The translations under genes and the position numbers were made by a program. From the NCBI GenBank assembly GCA_036704825.1, contig JAUBSN010000007.1, positions 1 through 64,000 of the forward strand: a stretch of DNA of 64,000 bases, given 5' to 3'. This document shows positions 29,101-37,047 of the stretch, piece by piece. The notes under the pieces were generated by a model. It did not search any database, was not told the origin of the DNA, and was given only the letters and a program-made list of their open reading frames with translations. Within the stretch, counting starts at the first letter, position 1. Each line of letters opens with the position of its first letter. Origin of the DNA: Microcoleus sp036704825. Lineage in GTDB: Bacteria; Cyanobacteriota; Cyanobacteriia; Cyanobacteriales; Microcoleaceae.

Positions 29101-30052
29101 AGGTACTGGCCGCATTGTTCGCTATGAGTTAAAACCGTTAGCTGATGTCGGTCATCCCCGGATTGATGTGTTGGGAAATCTTTCGGGGATTTTCCGTGAT
29201 AGCTTTGTGAATATTATTGAATTGTTGGATGATTTGTTCGTGCGGGCGGCGGAGGCTGATGAACCGGAGTCGGAGAATTTTATTCGCAAACACGCTTTAA
29301 TTTTGCAGGGACAAGGCGTGCAGAATTATTCGGCAAGGTTGTTTTCTAATCCGGCTGGGGATTTTGGTTCTTTGGTTAACGATAGGGTTGTTGATGGTAG
29401 TTGGGAATCGGGGGATGAGTTGGGGAAAACTTGGGAAAGCCGCAATGTTTTTAGTTACGGGAGGAAGGATAAGGGGGAAGCGAGACCGGAGGTTTTGACT
29501 CAGTTGTTGCAAGGGTGCGATCGCATAATTCAAGAAATTGATTCTGTGGAATACGGTTTGACTGATATTCAAGAGTATTATGCGAATACTGGCGGTTTGA
29601 AGAAAGCCGCAGAAAAGCAGCGCGGCAAAAAGGTTAATACGAGTTTTGTGGAAAGTTTTTCTCAGGATACTACTCCGCGCAATTTAGAAGATTTGCTGCG
29701 CTTGGAATATCGAACAAAGTTGCTAAATCCTAAGTGGGCTGACGCGATGGTCAATCAAGGTTCTGGTGGCGCTTATGAAATTTCGCAGCGGATGACGGCG
29801 TTAATTGGTTGGGGCGGAACGGCTGATTTTACTGATAGTTGGGTGTACGAACAAGCGGCTGATACTTATGCTTTGGATGAGGAGATGGCGCAGAAGTTGC
29901 GGGAGGCTAATCCTGAAGCTTTTCGCAATATTGTCGGCAGAATGTTGGAGGCTAACGGGCGGGGTTTTTGGCTGCCGGAGGAGGATAAGTTGCAGCAGTT
30001 GCGCGAGTTGTACGAGTTGACTGATGAGAAAATTGAAGGGGTGACAGTGTAG
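26153..30052 (+). CDS. ChlH/BchH-type chelatase large subunit (paralogue)
   Basis: 1299 residues of the CobN/Mg-chelatase H family with a ChlH-like N-terminal domain (IVLIAGFESFNADLYRKAAE ... ADVFFGSLLFDYDAVMWLRE), central porphyrin-binding part (HFGMHGTVEWLPGSPLGNTG near 647, YIYAANNPSESMLAKRRGYG) and C-terminal IGWGGTADFTDSWVYEQAAD. It differs at the N-terminus from the standard housekeeping ChlH I remember, so I call it a paralogue; inserting Mg into protoporphyrin IX or Co into a corrin both remain possible, the latter hinted by divergent cbiG-cobJ. Two in-frame repeat insertions are present (residues about 234-277 and 844-856). First ATG codon context GTTTGGCTGTGAAACGC means translation begins at a GTG at 26159 or a TTG-type start at 26153. 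Confidence 0.85.
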   Translation: MAVKRIVLIAGFESFNADLYRKAAELAVSGCQGLEVRVFSDRALADEPDAVAAALLNADVFFGSLLFDYDAVMWLRERVQNIPIRLVFESALELMSLTQIGAFKIGDKPKGMPKPVKFILDKFSNGREEDKLAGYISFLKVGPKLLKYVPVQKVQDLRNWLIIYGYWNAGGADNVVSMFWIISEKYLGLNVAEIPPPVETPNMGLLHPDYNGYFESPRQYLDWYLGHQSARGDQDARSTKFETNWSENSDQVSNGQDARSTKFGSNWLANSDRVKSPVVGILLYRKHVITKQPYIPQLIRYFEDAGIVPLPIFINGVEGHVAVRDWMTTADETARRKQGNIENISLSKDAVEVDAIVSTIGFPLVGGPAGSMEAGRQVEVAKRILTAKNVPYFVSAPLLIQDIHSWTRQGIGGLQSVVLYALPELDGAIDPVPLGGLVGEDIYLVPDRAKRLTSRINNWVKLGRTPPSERKIAIILYGFPPGYGAAGTAALLNVPKSLLNFLHKLQAAGYTVGEIPADGEELIRRVKEADDAATAYGGGLTGMNADGRGGFGNTVNVKTLEKWLGYLLTSRIEKQWKSLTGTGIKTDGDEFQIGGIQLGNVWIGLQPPLGISGDPMRLMFDRDLTPHPQYAAFYKWLQNDWQADAVVHFGMHGTVEWLPGSPLGNTGYSWSDILLGSLPNLYIYAANNPSESMLAKRRGYGVLISHNVPSYGRAGLYKELIALRDLIAEYREDTAKNYVLKEAICKKVLDSGLETDCPFEDARKLGIAFSFENVGMFSADAFNRYLVKLYEYLQVVESRLFSSGLHVLGEPPNTEEMTSYLEAYFGDSLSQEQVQKLVFEENEPQRRRGRREEEKEGLGGFFEEGLLVRDLLLQTSDELTNLLRGLNGEYILPAPGGDLLRDGAGVLPTGRNIHALDPYRMPSPAAYERGREIARKIIDKHLKEQGNYPETVAVMLWGLDAIKTRGESIGILLELVGAEPLKEGTGRIVRYELKPLADVGHPRIDVLGNLSGIFRDSFVNIIELLDDLFVRAAEADEPESENFIRKHALILQGQGVQNYSARLFSNPAGDFGSLVNDRVVDGSWESGDELGKTWESRNVFSYGRKDKGEARPEVLTQLLQGCDRIIQEIDSVEYGLTDIQEYYANTGGLKKAAEKQRGKKVNTSFVESFSQDTTPRNLEDLLRLEYRTKLLNPKWADAMVNQGSGGAYEISQRMTALIGWGGTADFTDSWVYEQAADTYALDEEMAQKLREANPEAFRNIVGRMLEANGRGFWLPEEDKLQQLRELYELTDEKIEGVTV
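26852..26983. repeat. two tandem 66-nt repeats inside the chlH paralogue
   Basis: CAAGATGCCCGTTCCACAAA begins at 26852 and again at 26918, giving two 66-nt units that encode a 22-residue repeat (QDARSTKFETNWSENSDQVS / QDARSTKFGSNWLANSDRVK). The core matches the intergenic GGCAAGATGCCTGTTCCACA repeats at 60195-60366 and near 26090. The frame is kept. Confidence 0.8.
28683..28711. repeat. CGCAGAGG-type repeat inside the chlH paralogue
   Basis: CGCAGAGGCGCAGAGGGCGC followed by AGAGAGG is the common cyanobacterial CGCAGAGG dispersed repeat. It encodes the charged segment PQRRRGRREEEKEG, which has no counterpart expected in ChlH. In frame. Confidence 0.65.
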
Positions 30053-30150
30053 TTTTTTTAGTCTAAATATTGAGGGGCGGGCTAGAAGCCCAACCCCTAC
30101 TCTCCACAATATTTGCAAAATATTTCAGGTGCAAGTTAGAGGCGCGGCTA

Positions 30151-30762
30151 TTAAATACCCCGATCGCCCTGCGGTTTTGTTACAGGAACTGACGGTTTCT
30201 TATTGGGAGAGTTAAAAGCTCGATCGACCATATCTCCAAAGGGAACAAACTGCGGTGCAGATGATTGAGTTCCTGTTCTGAATGTTGTAACTGGCCCGCT
30301 GCCGTCTTGGGCAAAATTAATCAATCTCGTTAAAGCATCGCCGGGATTTTTAGCATTTCGCTTGTCTAGGGTGAACAGCAGATTTTGAGAGTTGCAGCGC
30401 CCGCGTCCGTTCACATAACAAACTACTGGCAAGTTATTAACAATTCCTGTTGTTAACTGCAAGTTGCTCAATCTTCCGCCATTCTCGGCAACAGCTTTTG
30501 TTAATCTATTAGAAACAATTTGGCAGCGCTGCCAAGGTGTATATTCGCGGCCGAACTCGGTAGATTTCCACAGAATCATCGGATCTGTTGTGACATTTCC
30601 CCGCCGCGCAATTGTGACAAAGTTGCGGCCGGAAGTAACGCACTGAAAGGTTGTTCTAGTGTTATTCCAGTTGCTCGTTGGAGCTGCTTGCACTTGGCTG
30701 GCAAAGGGGACAGTACCGGCGAAAACTAAAGCGGATGCTAATAAGGGTGCAGTCAATTTCAT
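30151..30762 (-). CDS. COP23 domain protein, exported
   Basis: 203 residues from ATG MKLTAPLLASALVFAGTVPF, preceded by AGGAG; an upstream in-frame ATG at 30807 would place 15 residues before the signal peptide and is rejected. Signal peptide ends near QVQAAP. Mature part has the COP23 (circadian oscillating protein) pattern: TTFQCVTSGRNFVTIARRGN, PMILWKSTEFGREYTPWQRC QIVSNRL, and VVCYVNGRGRCNSQNLLFTL with paired Cys. Membrane-associated or periplasmic in cyanobacteria; role unknown. C-terminal 40 residues are Pro/Lys-rich and disordered. Confidence 0.85.
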   Translation of the reverse strand: MKLTAPLLASALVFAGTVPFASQVQAAPTSNWNNTRTTFQCVTSGRNFVTIARRGNVTTDPMILWKSTEFGREYTPWQRCQIVSNRLTKAVAENGGRLSNLQLTTGIVNNLPVVCYVNGRGRCNSQNLLFTLDKRNAKNPGDALTRLINFAQDGSGPVTTFRTGTQSSAPQFVPFGDMVDRAFNSPNKKPSVPVTKPQGDRGI

Positions 30763-31127
30763 AATAACTCCTGCCGCTAAGGCAGCTAAATTTATGTAAG
30801 AAGTCATAGTTGTAGGAACAGGGTAGTGTTCCTACCTATTCAAATTCCGCTGGTTGGCTGTCGCACCCGGATATTTTTCAAATATTAAATCATGTTAGTT
30901 GCACCTCATGTCTGTAGGTACATGGCAGTTTTGTGTGTTTATTTCAACACTTGGAAACGTGGCTTTAGGAAGACGGCACAGCCCTTTCTTTGTTTCCCAC
31001 ACTTCGAGACTGTGGCACAAGTTTCCTAGATAGTGTTTTTAGCTACATTCTGCAAAGCCAGGGCAGTCAACAATGGTAAGTAAAACTACAGCGGACAGCT
31101 CCGAAATCGGCTGGGAAATAACTTTTT
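30763..31127. other. intergenic, no gene seen
   Basis: Divergent upstream region between the COP23 gene and the RCK channel-like gene. No RNA gene or strong palindrome was recognised; it should hold promoters for both. Confidence 0.4.
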
Positions 31128-32813
31128 ATGAAACCTCGAATCATTGTTTGCGGGTTGGGCCACACGGGACACAAGATTTTTTGTTTGTTGAGACAGCAAG
31201 GAGCGATTGCGGTTGGTATTAGCGATCGCCCTATTCGCAGCGAAAGTTCTGATGTGGTTGTCGGCAATTTGCAAGCAGCTTCTACCTTGTTGGCGGCAGG
31301 CATTCAAAACGCTCACACTTTAGTAATTGCAGCAGACGATGATGCTGTGAATTTGGCAATTTTGATGCAGGCGAGGATTCTCAATCCTCAGATTCGCATC
31401 ATCAACAGATTGTTCAATACTAGCTTGGGCGACAGGATTGACCACACTTTGCCCGATCACACTTCCATGAGCGTTTCATCGTTGGCTGCTCCGGTTTTTG
31501 CCTTTGCGGCCCTCGGAAGTCAGGCGATCGGACAGTTGCGTTTGTTCGATCGCACTTGGCCGATTCACGAAGAATATATTGATGACACACATCCTTGGAA
31601 AAATCGAAAACTCAGCGATTTGTGGGACGATCGATCGCGAATGTTGATTTATTATCTGCCCGCTGCTAACAAAACTGATTTAGTATCGGCGGTGCTTAGC
31701 GATCGGCAGTGTCAGCAGGGCGATCGGCTAATTGTTGCCACTCAGCCGACTATCCACAGCCCCCAAAAAACTTTAACTCAAAAACTGCTCAAAACATTAA
31801 CTAACCTGCGCCGATTTCAGCAGCACAGCCAAGCAGCAGTAATTGTTGTACTGACGCTCCTGTCAATGATTGCCGTTGCTACTGCTACCTATATTTGTGT
31901 TGACGATAATATCTCAATTGTCGATTCTCTCTATTTTTCAGTAGGGATGATTACCGGAGCCGGAGGGCATGAAAAAGTTGCCGAACAAGCTCCCGAAAGC
32001 ATTAAACTATTTACAATTGTCATGATGTTAGTTGGAGCCGGAATCGTCGGCATCTGCTACGCGCTGCTCAACGATTATGTATTGGGAACTCGCTTTACCG
32101 AATATTGGGATGTGGCGCGAGTGCCACAGCGCCATCATTACATTATTTGCGGACTCGGAGGAATGGGTATCCAAATTGCTAAAGAACTGTACACTAACGG
32201 TTACGATATTGTGGCGATCGAGCAAGATCCGAACAGCCGATTTCTGAGCACGGCTCGCTCAATGAAAATTCCGGTAATTCAGGGAAGTGCCAGTTTGGCG
32301 GCAACTCTGGATGCTGCTAATGTTAAGCAAGCGGCAGCACTTTTGGCTGTTACTAGCAGCGATATGTCTAATGTCGAAATTGCCTTGAGCGCTAAAGGAT
32401 TGGCACCAAAACTATCAGTTATTGTTCGCAATCAAGATCCACATTTTGCTTTGATGGTGCAGCAAGTCTTTGAGTTTGAAGGAGTTTTGAACCCGACGGA
32501 ATTGGCGGCTCCTGCTTTCGCGGCGGCGGCGATTGGAGGCAGAATTTTGGGCAACGGCATGACTGCTGATAGTCTATGGGTTTGCTTGGCCACATTGATT
32601 ACACCAAACCATCCTTTCTGCGGCCACCGCATTCAAGATGCTGCTAAGTCTGCGGATTTTGTGCCTCTTTATGTGGAAACTAAGTGTCAAACTCTCCACG
32701 GCTGGGAGTTACTGAATTATTGTTTGAGTACGGGGGATGTTTTGTATTTGACGATGCCGGCGAATCGCTTGGATCAACTGTGGAGAACGCCCTCTGAATT
32801 AATTAAAACTTAA
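31128..32813 (+). CDS. RCK-pore-RCK channel-like membrane protein
   Basis: 561 residues: N-terminal Rossmann TrkA-N/RCK domain (IIVCGLGHTGHKIFCLLRQQ, residues 4-23; DDDAVNLAILMQARILNP), a two-helix pore module at about 237-325 (AAVIVVLTLLSMIAVATATY, pore loop SIVDSLYFSVGMITGAGGHE, second helix LFTIVMMLVGAGIVGICYAL), and a second TrkA-N domain (HHYIICGLGGMGIQIAKELY) plus TrkA-C-like tail. The selectivity-filter position reads TGAGGHE instead of TVGYGD, so K+ selectivity cannot be assumed. RCK domains usually bind nucleotides or ions to gate the pore. Monocistronic. Confidence 0.82.
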   Translation: MKPRIIVCGLGHTGHKIFCLLRQQGAIAVGISDRPIRSESSDVVVGNLQAASTLLAAGIQNAHTLVIAADDDAVNLAILMQARILNPQIRIINRLFNTSLGDRIDHTLPDHTSMSVSSLAAPVFAFAALGSQAIGQLRLFDRTWPIHEEYIDDTHPWKNRKLSDLWDDRSRMLIYYLPAANKTDLVSAVLSDRQCQQGDRLIVATQPTIHSPQKTLTQKLLKTLTNLRRFQQHSQAAVIVVLTLLSMIAVATATYICVDDNISIVDSLYFSVGMITGAGGHEKVAEQAPESIKLFTIVMMLVGAGIVGICYALLNDYVLGTRFTEYWDVARVPQRHHYIICGLGGMGIQIAKELYTNGYDIVAIEQDPNSRFLSTARSMKIPVIQGSASLAATLDAANVKQAAALLAVTSSDMSNVEIALSAKGLAPKLSVIVRNQDPHFALMVQQVFEFEGVLNPTELAAPAFAAAAIGGRILGNGMTADSLWVCLATLITPNHPFCGHRIQDAAKSADFVPLYVETKCQTLHGWELLNYCLSTGDVLYLTMPANRLDQLWRTPSELIKT

Positions 32814-32982
32814 TGGTTTTACGCGGGAATTTATGTTGCCGATCGCTCAATTGCAACTACAAACCTGATAAAATGGGCTCTGCATAGTAAATAGGACTTA
32901 CGGTTAATCCTCAGAAATCCGGTTTCTTAGGGCAAGTTCTAGTATAAATAACCCACAGAGTCTCAATTAGTTGCGGTTTAGA

Positions 32983-34776
32983 ATGAGAAAATTTTTAGCA
33001 TTATGTGTGTTTGGGTTGATAATGGCGATCGCCTCTGTAGCTGTGGCGGCTCAACCTTTGTTCGTCTCTTATCCTCCAGCCAACCACAAAACTACAGCCG
33101 ATCGCATCTTTTTAATCGGTACAGCGCCCGCACCGGGACAAGTGTTAGTAAATGGCAACCAAATTTCGCGCACCGCATCCGGGCATTTCGCCCCGACTTT
33201 TCCGCTGCAAATCGGCGAAAATCTCTTTACCTTGCGTTACGAAAATCAGGAAGTCAAAATCAAGGTGACGCGCGAGTCGAATCAGCCGGCAACCCCTGTA
33301 GGATTGGCTTTTGCTAAAGATTCCCTGACGCCGAAAGTCGATGTTGCGAGTTTGCCGGGGGAATATATTTGCTTTGGGGCGATCGCACCTGCCAATGCTC
33401 GAGTTGCGGTAAAATTGGCGGGCGTTACTATTCCCTTAAAAGCGCGATCGCAAGTCGAACTACCCGACAACAAATCTGTACTGTTAGGTGAAAACTCCCC
33501 GATCGAAAAAGGCGGCAGCGAACAGTATCAAGGCTGCGGTAAAACCCCTGAGAACGCCCTCTCATCTAAGGGAGAAACAGTTAATTTAGGCGTGCCATCG
33601 TTTGAGCTAACAATGAACGGTCAAACTATCAGCCAGCAGGGTACTGGCAAAATTTCTATTCTTTCTCCGGCTGACTTAGAAATAGCCGAAGTAACAGCAG
33701 ATCCTGGTGTTGCCAGAACCGGGGCAAGTACAGATTTTTCTCGGATGACACCGCTGCCGAAGGGAACGCGAGCAACAATTATTGGGGGCGAGGGAGAATG
33801 GCTCAGACTCGATTACGGTGCTTGGATTAAAGCAGCGGAAGTGCGAATTGTCAAGGATTCAGTGCCTCCGCGATCGATTATTCGCAGCGCCAGTTCGCGT
33901 CAAGTTTCCGGCTGGACAGAGGTCTTATTTCCCTTAGAAACACCCGTCCCAGTCACCGTGCAAGAAGGGGAACGCACATTCACTTTAACGCTGTACAATA
34001 CTACCGCTCAAACTGACATTATTCGCCTCTCGGATGACCCGGTAATTTCACGTTTGGAATGGCAACAAATCTCCCCACTGCAAGTACAATACACTTTTAA
34101 TCTCAAATCTGCCCAACAGTGGGGTTACAAGTTGAGATACGATGGCACAACTTTAGTGCTGTCTTTAAAAAACCCGCCGACGAATACAAGCATGATATCT
34201 GTATCGCAAGCAAAACCGCTGTCGGGAATTAAAATTCTCATCGATCCGGGACACGGCGGGCCGGAGGATGGAGGTGCTGTGAGTCCAGTGGGAATTAGGG
34301 AAAAAACAGTAGCTTTAACAGTGTCGAAATTGGTGCGAGAGGAATTGGTAAATCGAGGCGCGAATGTGGTAATGACGCGGGTAGAAGATGTCGATTTGGA
34401 TTTGCCGCCGAGGGTGGAAATGATTCAAAAAGAAGAACCTGCGATCGCAATTTCAATTCACTACAATGCTTTGCCAGATAACGGCGATGCCATTAAGACT
34501 AAAGGCGTCGGCGCTTTCTGGTTTCACCCGCAAGCGCACAGTTTGGCAATGTTTTTGCACAATTATTTAGTTGCCAAGTTGAACCGTCCGAGCTATGGTG
34601 TATTCTGGAACAACTTAGCCATGACTCGTCCTGCGGTTGCTCCATCTGTTTTAATGGAATTGGGATTTTTGATCAATCCCGAAGAGTTTGAATGGATTGT
34701 GAATCCGAAAGAACAGAAGAAATTAGCCGAGGCGATCGCTCAAGGTGTTACCGAATGGTTTGCCTCGGTCCAATAA
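32983..34776 (+). CDS. N-acetylmuramoyl-L-alanine amidase
   Basis: 597 residues from ATG MRKFLALCVFGLIMAIASVA with a signal peptide ending VAVAAQP; an upstream TTG four codons earlier is not used. An N-terminal beta-rich region (residues 25-390, with a GSASTDFSRMTPLPKGTRAT-like SH3 segment) precedes an AmiC-type Amidase_3 domain: KILIDPGHGGPEDGGAVSP (zinc His), REKTVALTVSKLVREELVNR, ISIHYNALPDNGD (zinc His), and PSVLMELGFLINPEEFEWI (catalytic Glu). It cleaves septal peptidoglycan in the periplasm; in filamentous cyanobacteria such enzymes also make cell-cell channels. The small SH3 gene follows after 79 bp. Confidence 0.92.
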   Translation: MRKFLALCVFGLIMAIASVAVAAQPLFVSYPPANHKTTADRIFLIGTAPAPGQVLVNGNQISRTASGHFAPTFPLQIGENLFTLRYENQEVKIKVTRESNQPATPVGLAFAKDSLTPKVDVASLPGEYICFGAIAPANARVAVKLAGVTIPLKARSQVELPDNKSVLLGENSPIEKGGSEQYQGCGKTPENALSSKGETVNLGVPSFELTMNGQTISQQGTGKISILSPADLEIAEVTADPGVARTGASTDFSRMTPLPKGTRATIIGGEGEWLRLDYGAWIKAAEVRIVKDSVPPRSIIRSASSRQVSGWTEVLFPLETPVPVTVQEGERTFTLTLYNTTAQTDIIRLSDDPVISRLEWQQISPLQVQYTFNLKSAQQWGYKLRYDGTTLVLSLKNPPTNTSMISVSQAKPLSGIKILIDPGHGGPEDGGAVSPVGIREKTVALTVSKLVREELVNRGANVVMTRVEDVDLDLPPRVEMIQKEEPAIAISIHYNALPDNGDAIKTKGVGAFWFHPQAHSLAMFLHNYLVAKLNRPSYGVFWNNLAMTRPAVAPSVLMELGFLINPEEFEWIVNPKEQKKLAEAIAQGVTEWFASVQ

Positions 34777-34855
34777 TAGTTAGTAGTAAGGACTGAAGTC
34801 ATTTTTAAAAATCCGAGTCAGGACTTCAGTTCGGTCAATCCAAGGAAATGAAATA

Positions 34856-35251
34856 ATGCTAATTTTTACTCAATCAAAAGCCTTTTTTATTGCAGCCGTC
34901 GTTGCAAGTTTTAGCTTCTCGCTTTACAGCTTTCCTGTTTTCGGCAAGCAGCAAAGTCTTTCTCCCGCCAAAGCCGAAGCTTTAAAAAAGCAAACTCAAT
35001 GCTCGTTTATTACAGGTGAAGGTGGCGCTGTTAACATTCGCAAAGGCCCAGGCAATAAGTACGCGGTTGTAGCTAAACTTAAAAGAGGAGACGGAGTTAG
35101 GGCTGTTAGCAGACAAGGTAATTGGGTAAAAATTGCAGCCAGATTTTCGGGGAACCCTCCTAATGAAACTTTGACAATCCTTGACGGTTGGGTGAACAAT
35201 CAATTTATTAATGGGTGTTCCGAAGACCAATTCGATCGGTGGCGGAAATAG
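34856..35251 (+). CDS. exported bacterial SH3 domain protein
   Basis: 131 residues: signal peptide (FFIAAVVASFSFSLYSFPVF), then one SH3_3-type domain with GGAVNIRKGPGNKYAVVAKL, KRGDGVRAVSRQGNWVKIAA and DGWVNNQFINGC. Such domains bind peptidoglycan or modulate wall enzymes; the adjacent amidase upstream fits that. Same strand, 79-bp gap, so possibly co-transcribed. Confidence 0.82.
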   Translation: MLIFTQSKAFFIAAVVASFSFSLYSFPVFGKQQSLSPAKAEALKKQTQCSFITGEGGAVNIRKGPGNKYAVVAKLKRGDGVRAVSRQGNWVKIAARFSGNPPNETLTILDGWVNNQFINGCSEDQFDRWRK

Positions 35252-35367
35252 GGAATTTGGTTTGTAGTAAGGACTTCACTCCTCAGTTTATATCGGGAAT
35301 AAAAACCTCACTACAAACCACACCGGGAGATTTTTAAAAGTGGTACAAGCAAGACGATCGCCCTGAT

Positions 35368-35928
35368 TCATTGTTGCATTCTCAACCAGCTAAACACCTG
35401 TTCGGCGGTGATATTCAGGGGAATCATTTCGGGCACGGGAAGGACATCGCTACCTTCGCAGAATTGCGGTTGTTGGTTGGGCAAAAATGCTAAAATCGAT
35501 CGATCGTCTGGATCGATTAGCCACCCCAACTGACAATTATGTTGCATACAGTGAATAATTTTTTTAGTTACGCGATTTGAGCTTTGCTGTGGCGACAGGA
35601 TTTCGATCGCCCAATACGGTGCAATTAGCACATCATCCAACGGTTCACCGCTCTCATCAAATTGAATCTGTTCCCACAATAGTACCGCAATATCTAGAAC
35701 AATCGATCGACCGCCAAACGTACACCGCAACCCGGGAAACGCATAAGCTATCTTGGGAGTTTCCGTCACCTGATTAATTTCGTTGCAGGCTTTGGATTGC
35801 AATAGGCTGTGCTTTGTTTTCGGCAGCGGTTTTTGGATAATCTCGCCCTCAATGTATTCGCTAGCCGGTTTGGTTTCTGGCAGTTTCAGAAATTCTTCCA
35901 GGGTGAGGCGCCCAGTTGCGATCGTCAT
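35368..35928 (-). CDS. Uma2 family protein (DUF820, PD-(D/E)XK fold)
   Basis: 186 residues from ATG MTIATGRLTLEEFLKLPETK (an ATG five codons upstream is also possible). Uma2 pattern: ASEYIEGEIIQKPLPKTKHS LLQSKA, PDIAVLLW-like SIVLDIAVLLWEQI, and IEILSPQQSSNRVTKKIIHC with the nuclease-like Glu, then GWLIDPDDRSILAFLPNQQP. Highly multiplied in cyanobacteria; no function shown for most. Monocistronic. Confidence 0.88.
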   Translation of the reverse strand: MTIATGRLTLEEFLKLPETKPASEYIEGEIIQKPLPKTKHSLLQSKACNEINQVTETPKIAYAFPGLRCTFGGRSIVLDIAVLLWEQIQFDESGEPLDDVLIAPYWAIEILSPQQSSNRVTKKIIHCMQHNCQLGWLIDPDDRSILAFLPNQQPQFCEGSDVLPVPEMIPLNITAEQVFSWLRMQQ

Positions 35929-36006
35929 AAATAAATTCCTCAATGCTACCTATCTTCAGTGTAAGCCAAAAAATAGTTATCTTGCATGAAACTGGTGTAA
36001 TATCGC

Positions 36007-36984
36007 CTAATTTTGCGGAACAATCTGCTGCTTAAATTCAAACAAATTAGGATTTTTGGGGTCATAAAAAGCCCGCAACCAATGCACGTTTGGAGAACCA
36101 AAAGTTTCAACTCTAGTAAAATTTTTCATTCTCGGTAGTTGAGTCTCATCGGTAAAATAGGGTAAAGGTTTATCGATGCGGAAATAGTGAGTATCGCCGT
36201 GGACGAATACAACCTGCCCTGGGAAATTGCCTGTTTCTGTTTCCAGAGTTGCGATAAAATCGTTGTAGCCGCTTCTTCTTTTGTCAGTCGGATCGAGTTC
36301 AAATCCCGGATTTGCCTGTGCAACTAGCACAATTCCCTTGCTGTTGCTGCGTTTGGCTAAAGCAAAACATTCTTCGATCCAGGCTAAGTTAGCCCAATTG
36401 CGATCGGCATATTCTGCATCTGCTTCGGGAGTGCGGCCAAAATTGTTGTTGCTTCCCGGCATATTAATCGCCAAAAACACAACGCCATGATAAATCCAGC
36501 GAACATTTTCGCGGAATTTAGCAAACTGCGGGTTTTCGCTTTGACGGGTGAGAGTTAAGGTGCGCTTTCCCAAACTTTGATTACCGTTGCTAAATATCTC
36601 CCGCAGTTTAGCGAGTCTTTCTACTGGATCGTAACTGCCGTTTTTTGAACGGTGGCAATCCGTCCATTCATTGTCACCATAAACTAGAATAAATGGAATT
36701 TCAAAATTATCAAATAACTGCTTGCGGCTGACAAAAGTTGCATCATCGCAGACACTAGAACCGTTTTTAATGTCGCCGTCGTGGACAACAAACGCTGCGG
36801 GCGATCGATTGATATCTGCAATCAAATTCGGAAATTTTGCTTCCTGTTCGGCACTGTAGGGCAAATCGCCAATCAAGGCAAATTCAAAAGGTCGATTGAC
36901 CCAAGTTTGAGCGTAAGTTAAAACGCCAAAACCCGTAATTGATACAAAAACAATAAAGGCAAGAATTAGATAGTTGTTTTTCAT
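36007..36984 (-). CDS. metallophosphoesterase, exported
   Basis: 325 residues with N-terminal signal/anchor (YLILAFIVFVSITGFGVLTY). Calcineurin-like motifs: FEFALIGDLPYSAEQE near 33, FVVHDGDIKNGSSVCDD near 65, YGDNEWTDCHR (GNHD-like variant, GDNE) near 98, and QVVFVHGDTHYFRIDKPL near 257. Phosphatase or phosphodiesterase in the periplasm; substrate unknown. Divergent from the capA-like gene with a 63-bp gap. Confidence 0.85.
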   Translation of the reverse strand: MKNNYLILAFIVFVSITGFGVLTYAQTWVNRPFEFALIGDLPYSAEQEAKFPNLIADINRSPAAFVVHDGDIKNGSSVCDDATFVSRKQLFDNFEIPFILVYGDNEWTDCHRSKNGSYDPVERLAKLREIFSNGNQSLGKRTLTLTRQSENPQFAKFRENVRWIYHGVVFLAINMPGSNNNFGRTPEADAEYADRNWANLAWIEECFALAKRSNSKGIVLVAQANPGFELDPTDKRRSGYNDFIATLETETGNFPGQVVFVHGDTHYFRIDKPLPYFTDETQLPRMKNFTRVETFGSPNVHWLRAFYDPKNPNLFEFKQQIVPQN

Positions 36985-37047
36985 GTATTTAGCAGTAAAT
37001 AAATTAGTTATGATACCATATAAGCCGATAAATTACTCTCAAAAATC

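Noticed and set aside
30763..30807. Longer COP23 start
   Set aside because: It would put 15 residues before the signal peptide, while ATG 30762 has AGGAG upstream.
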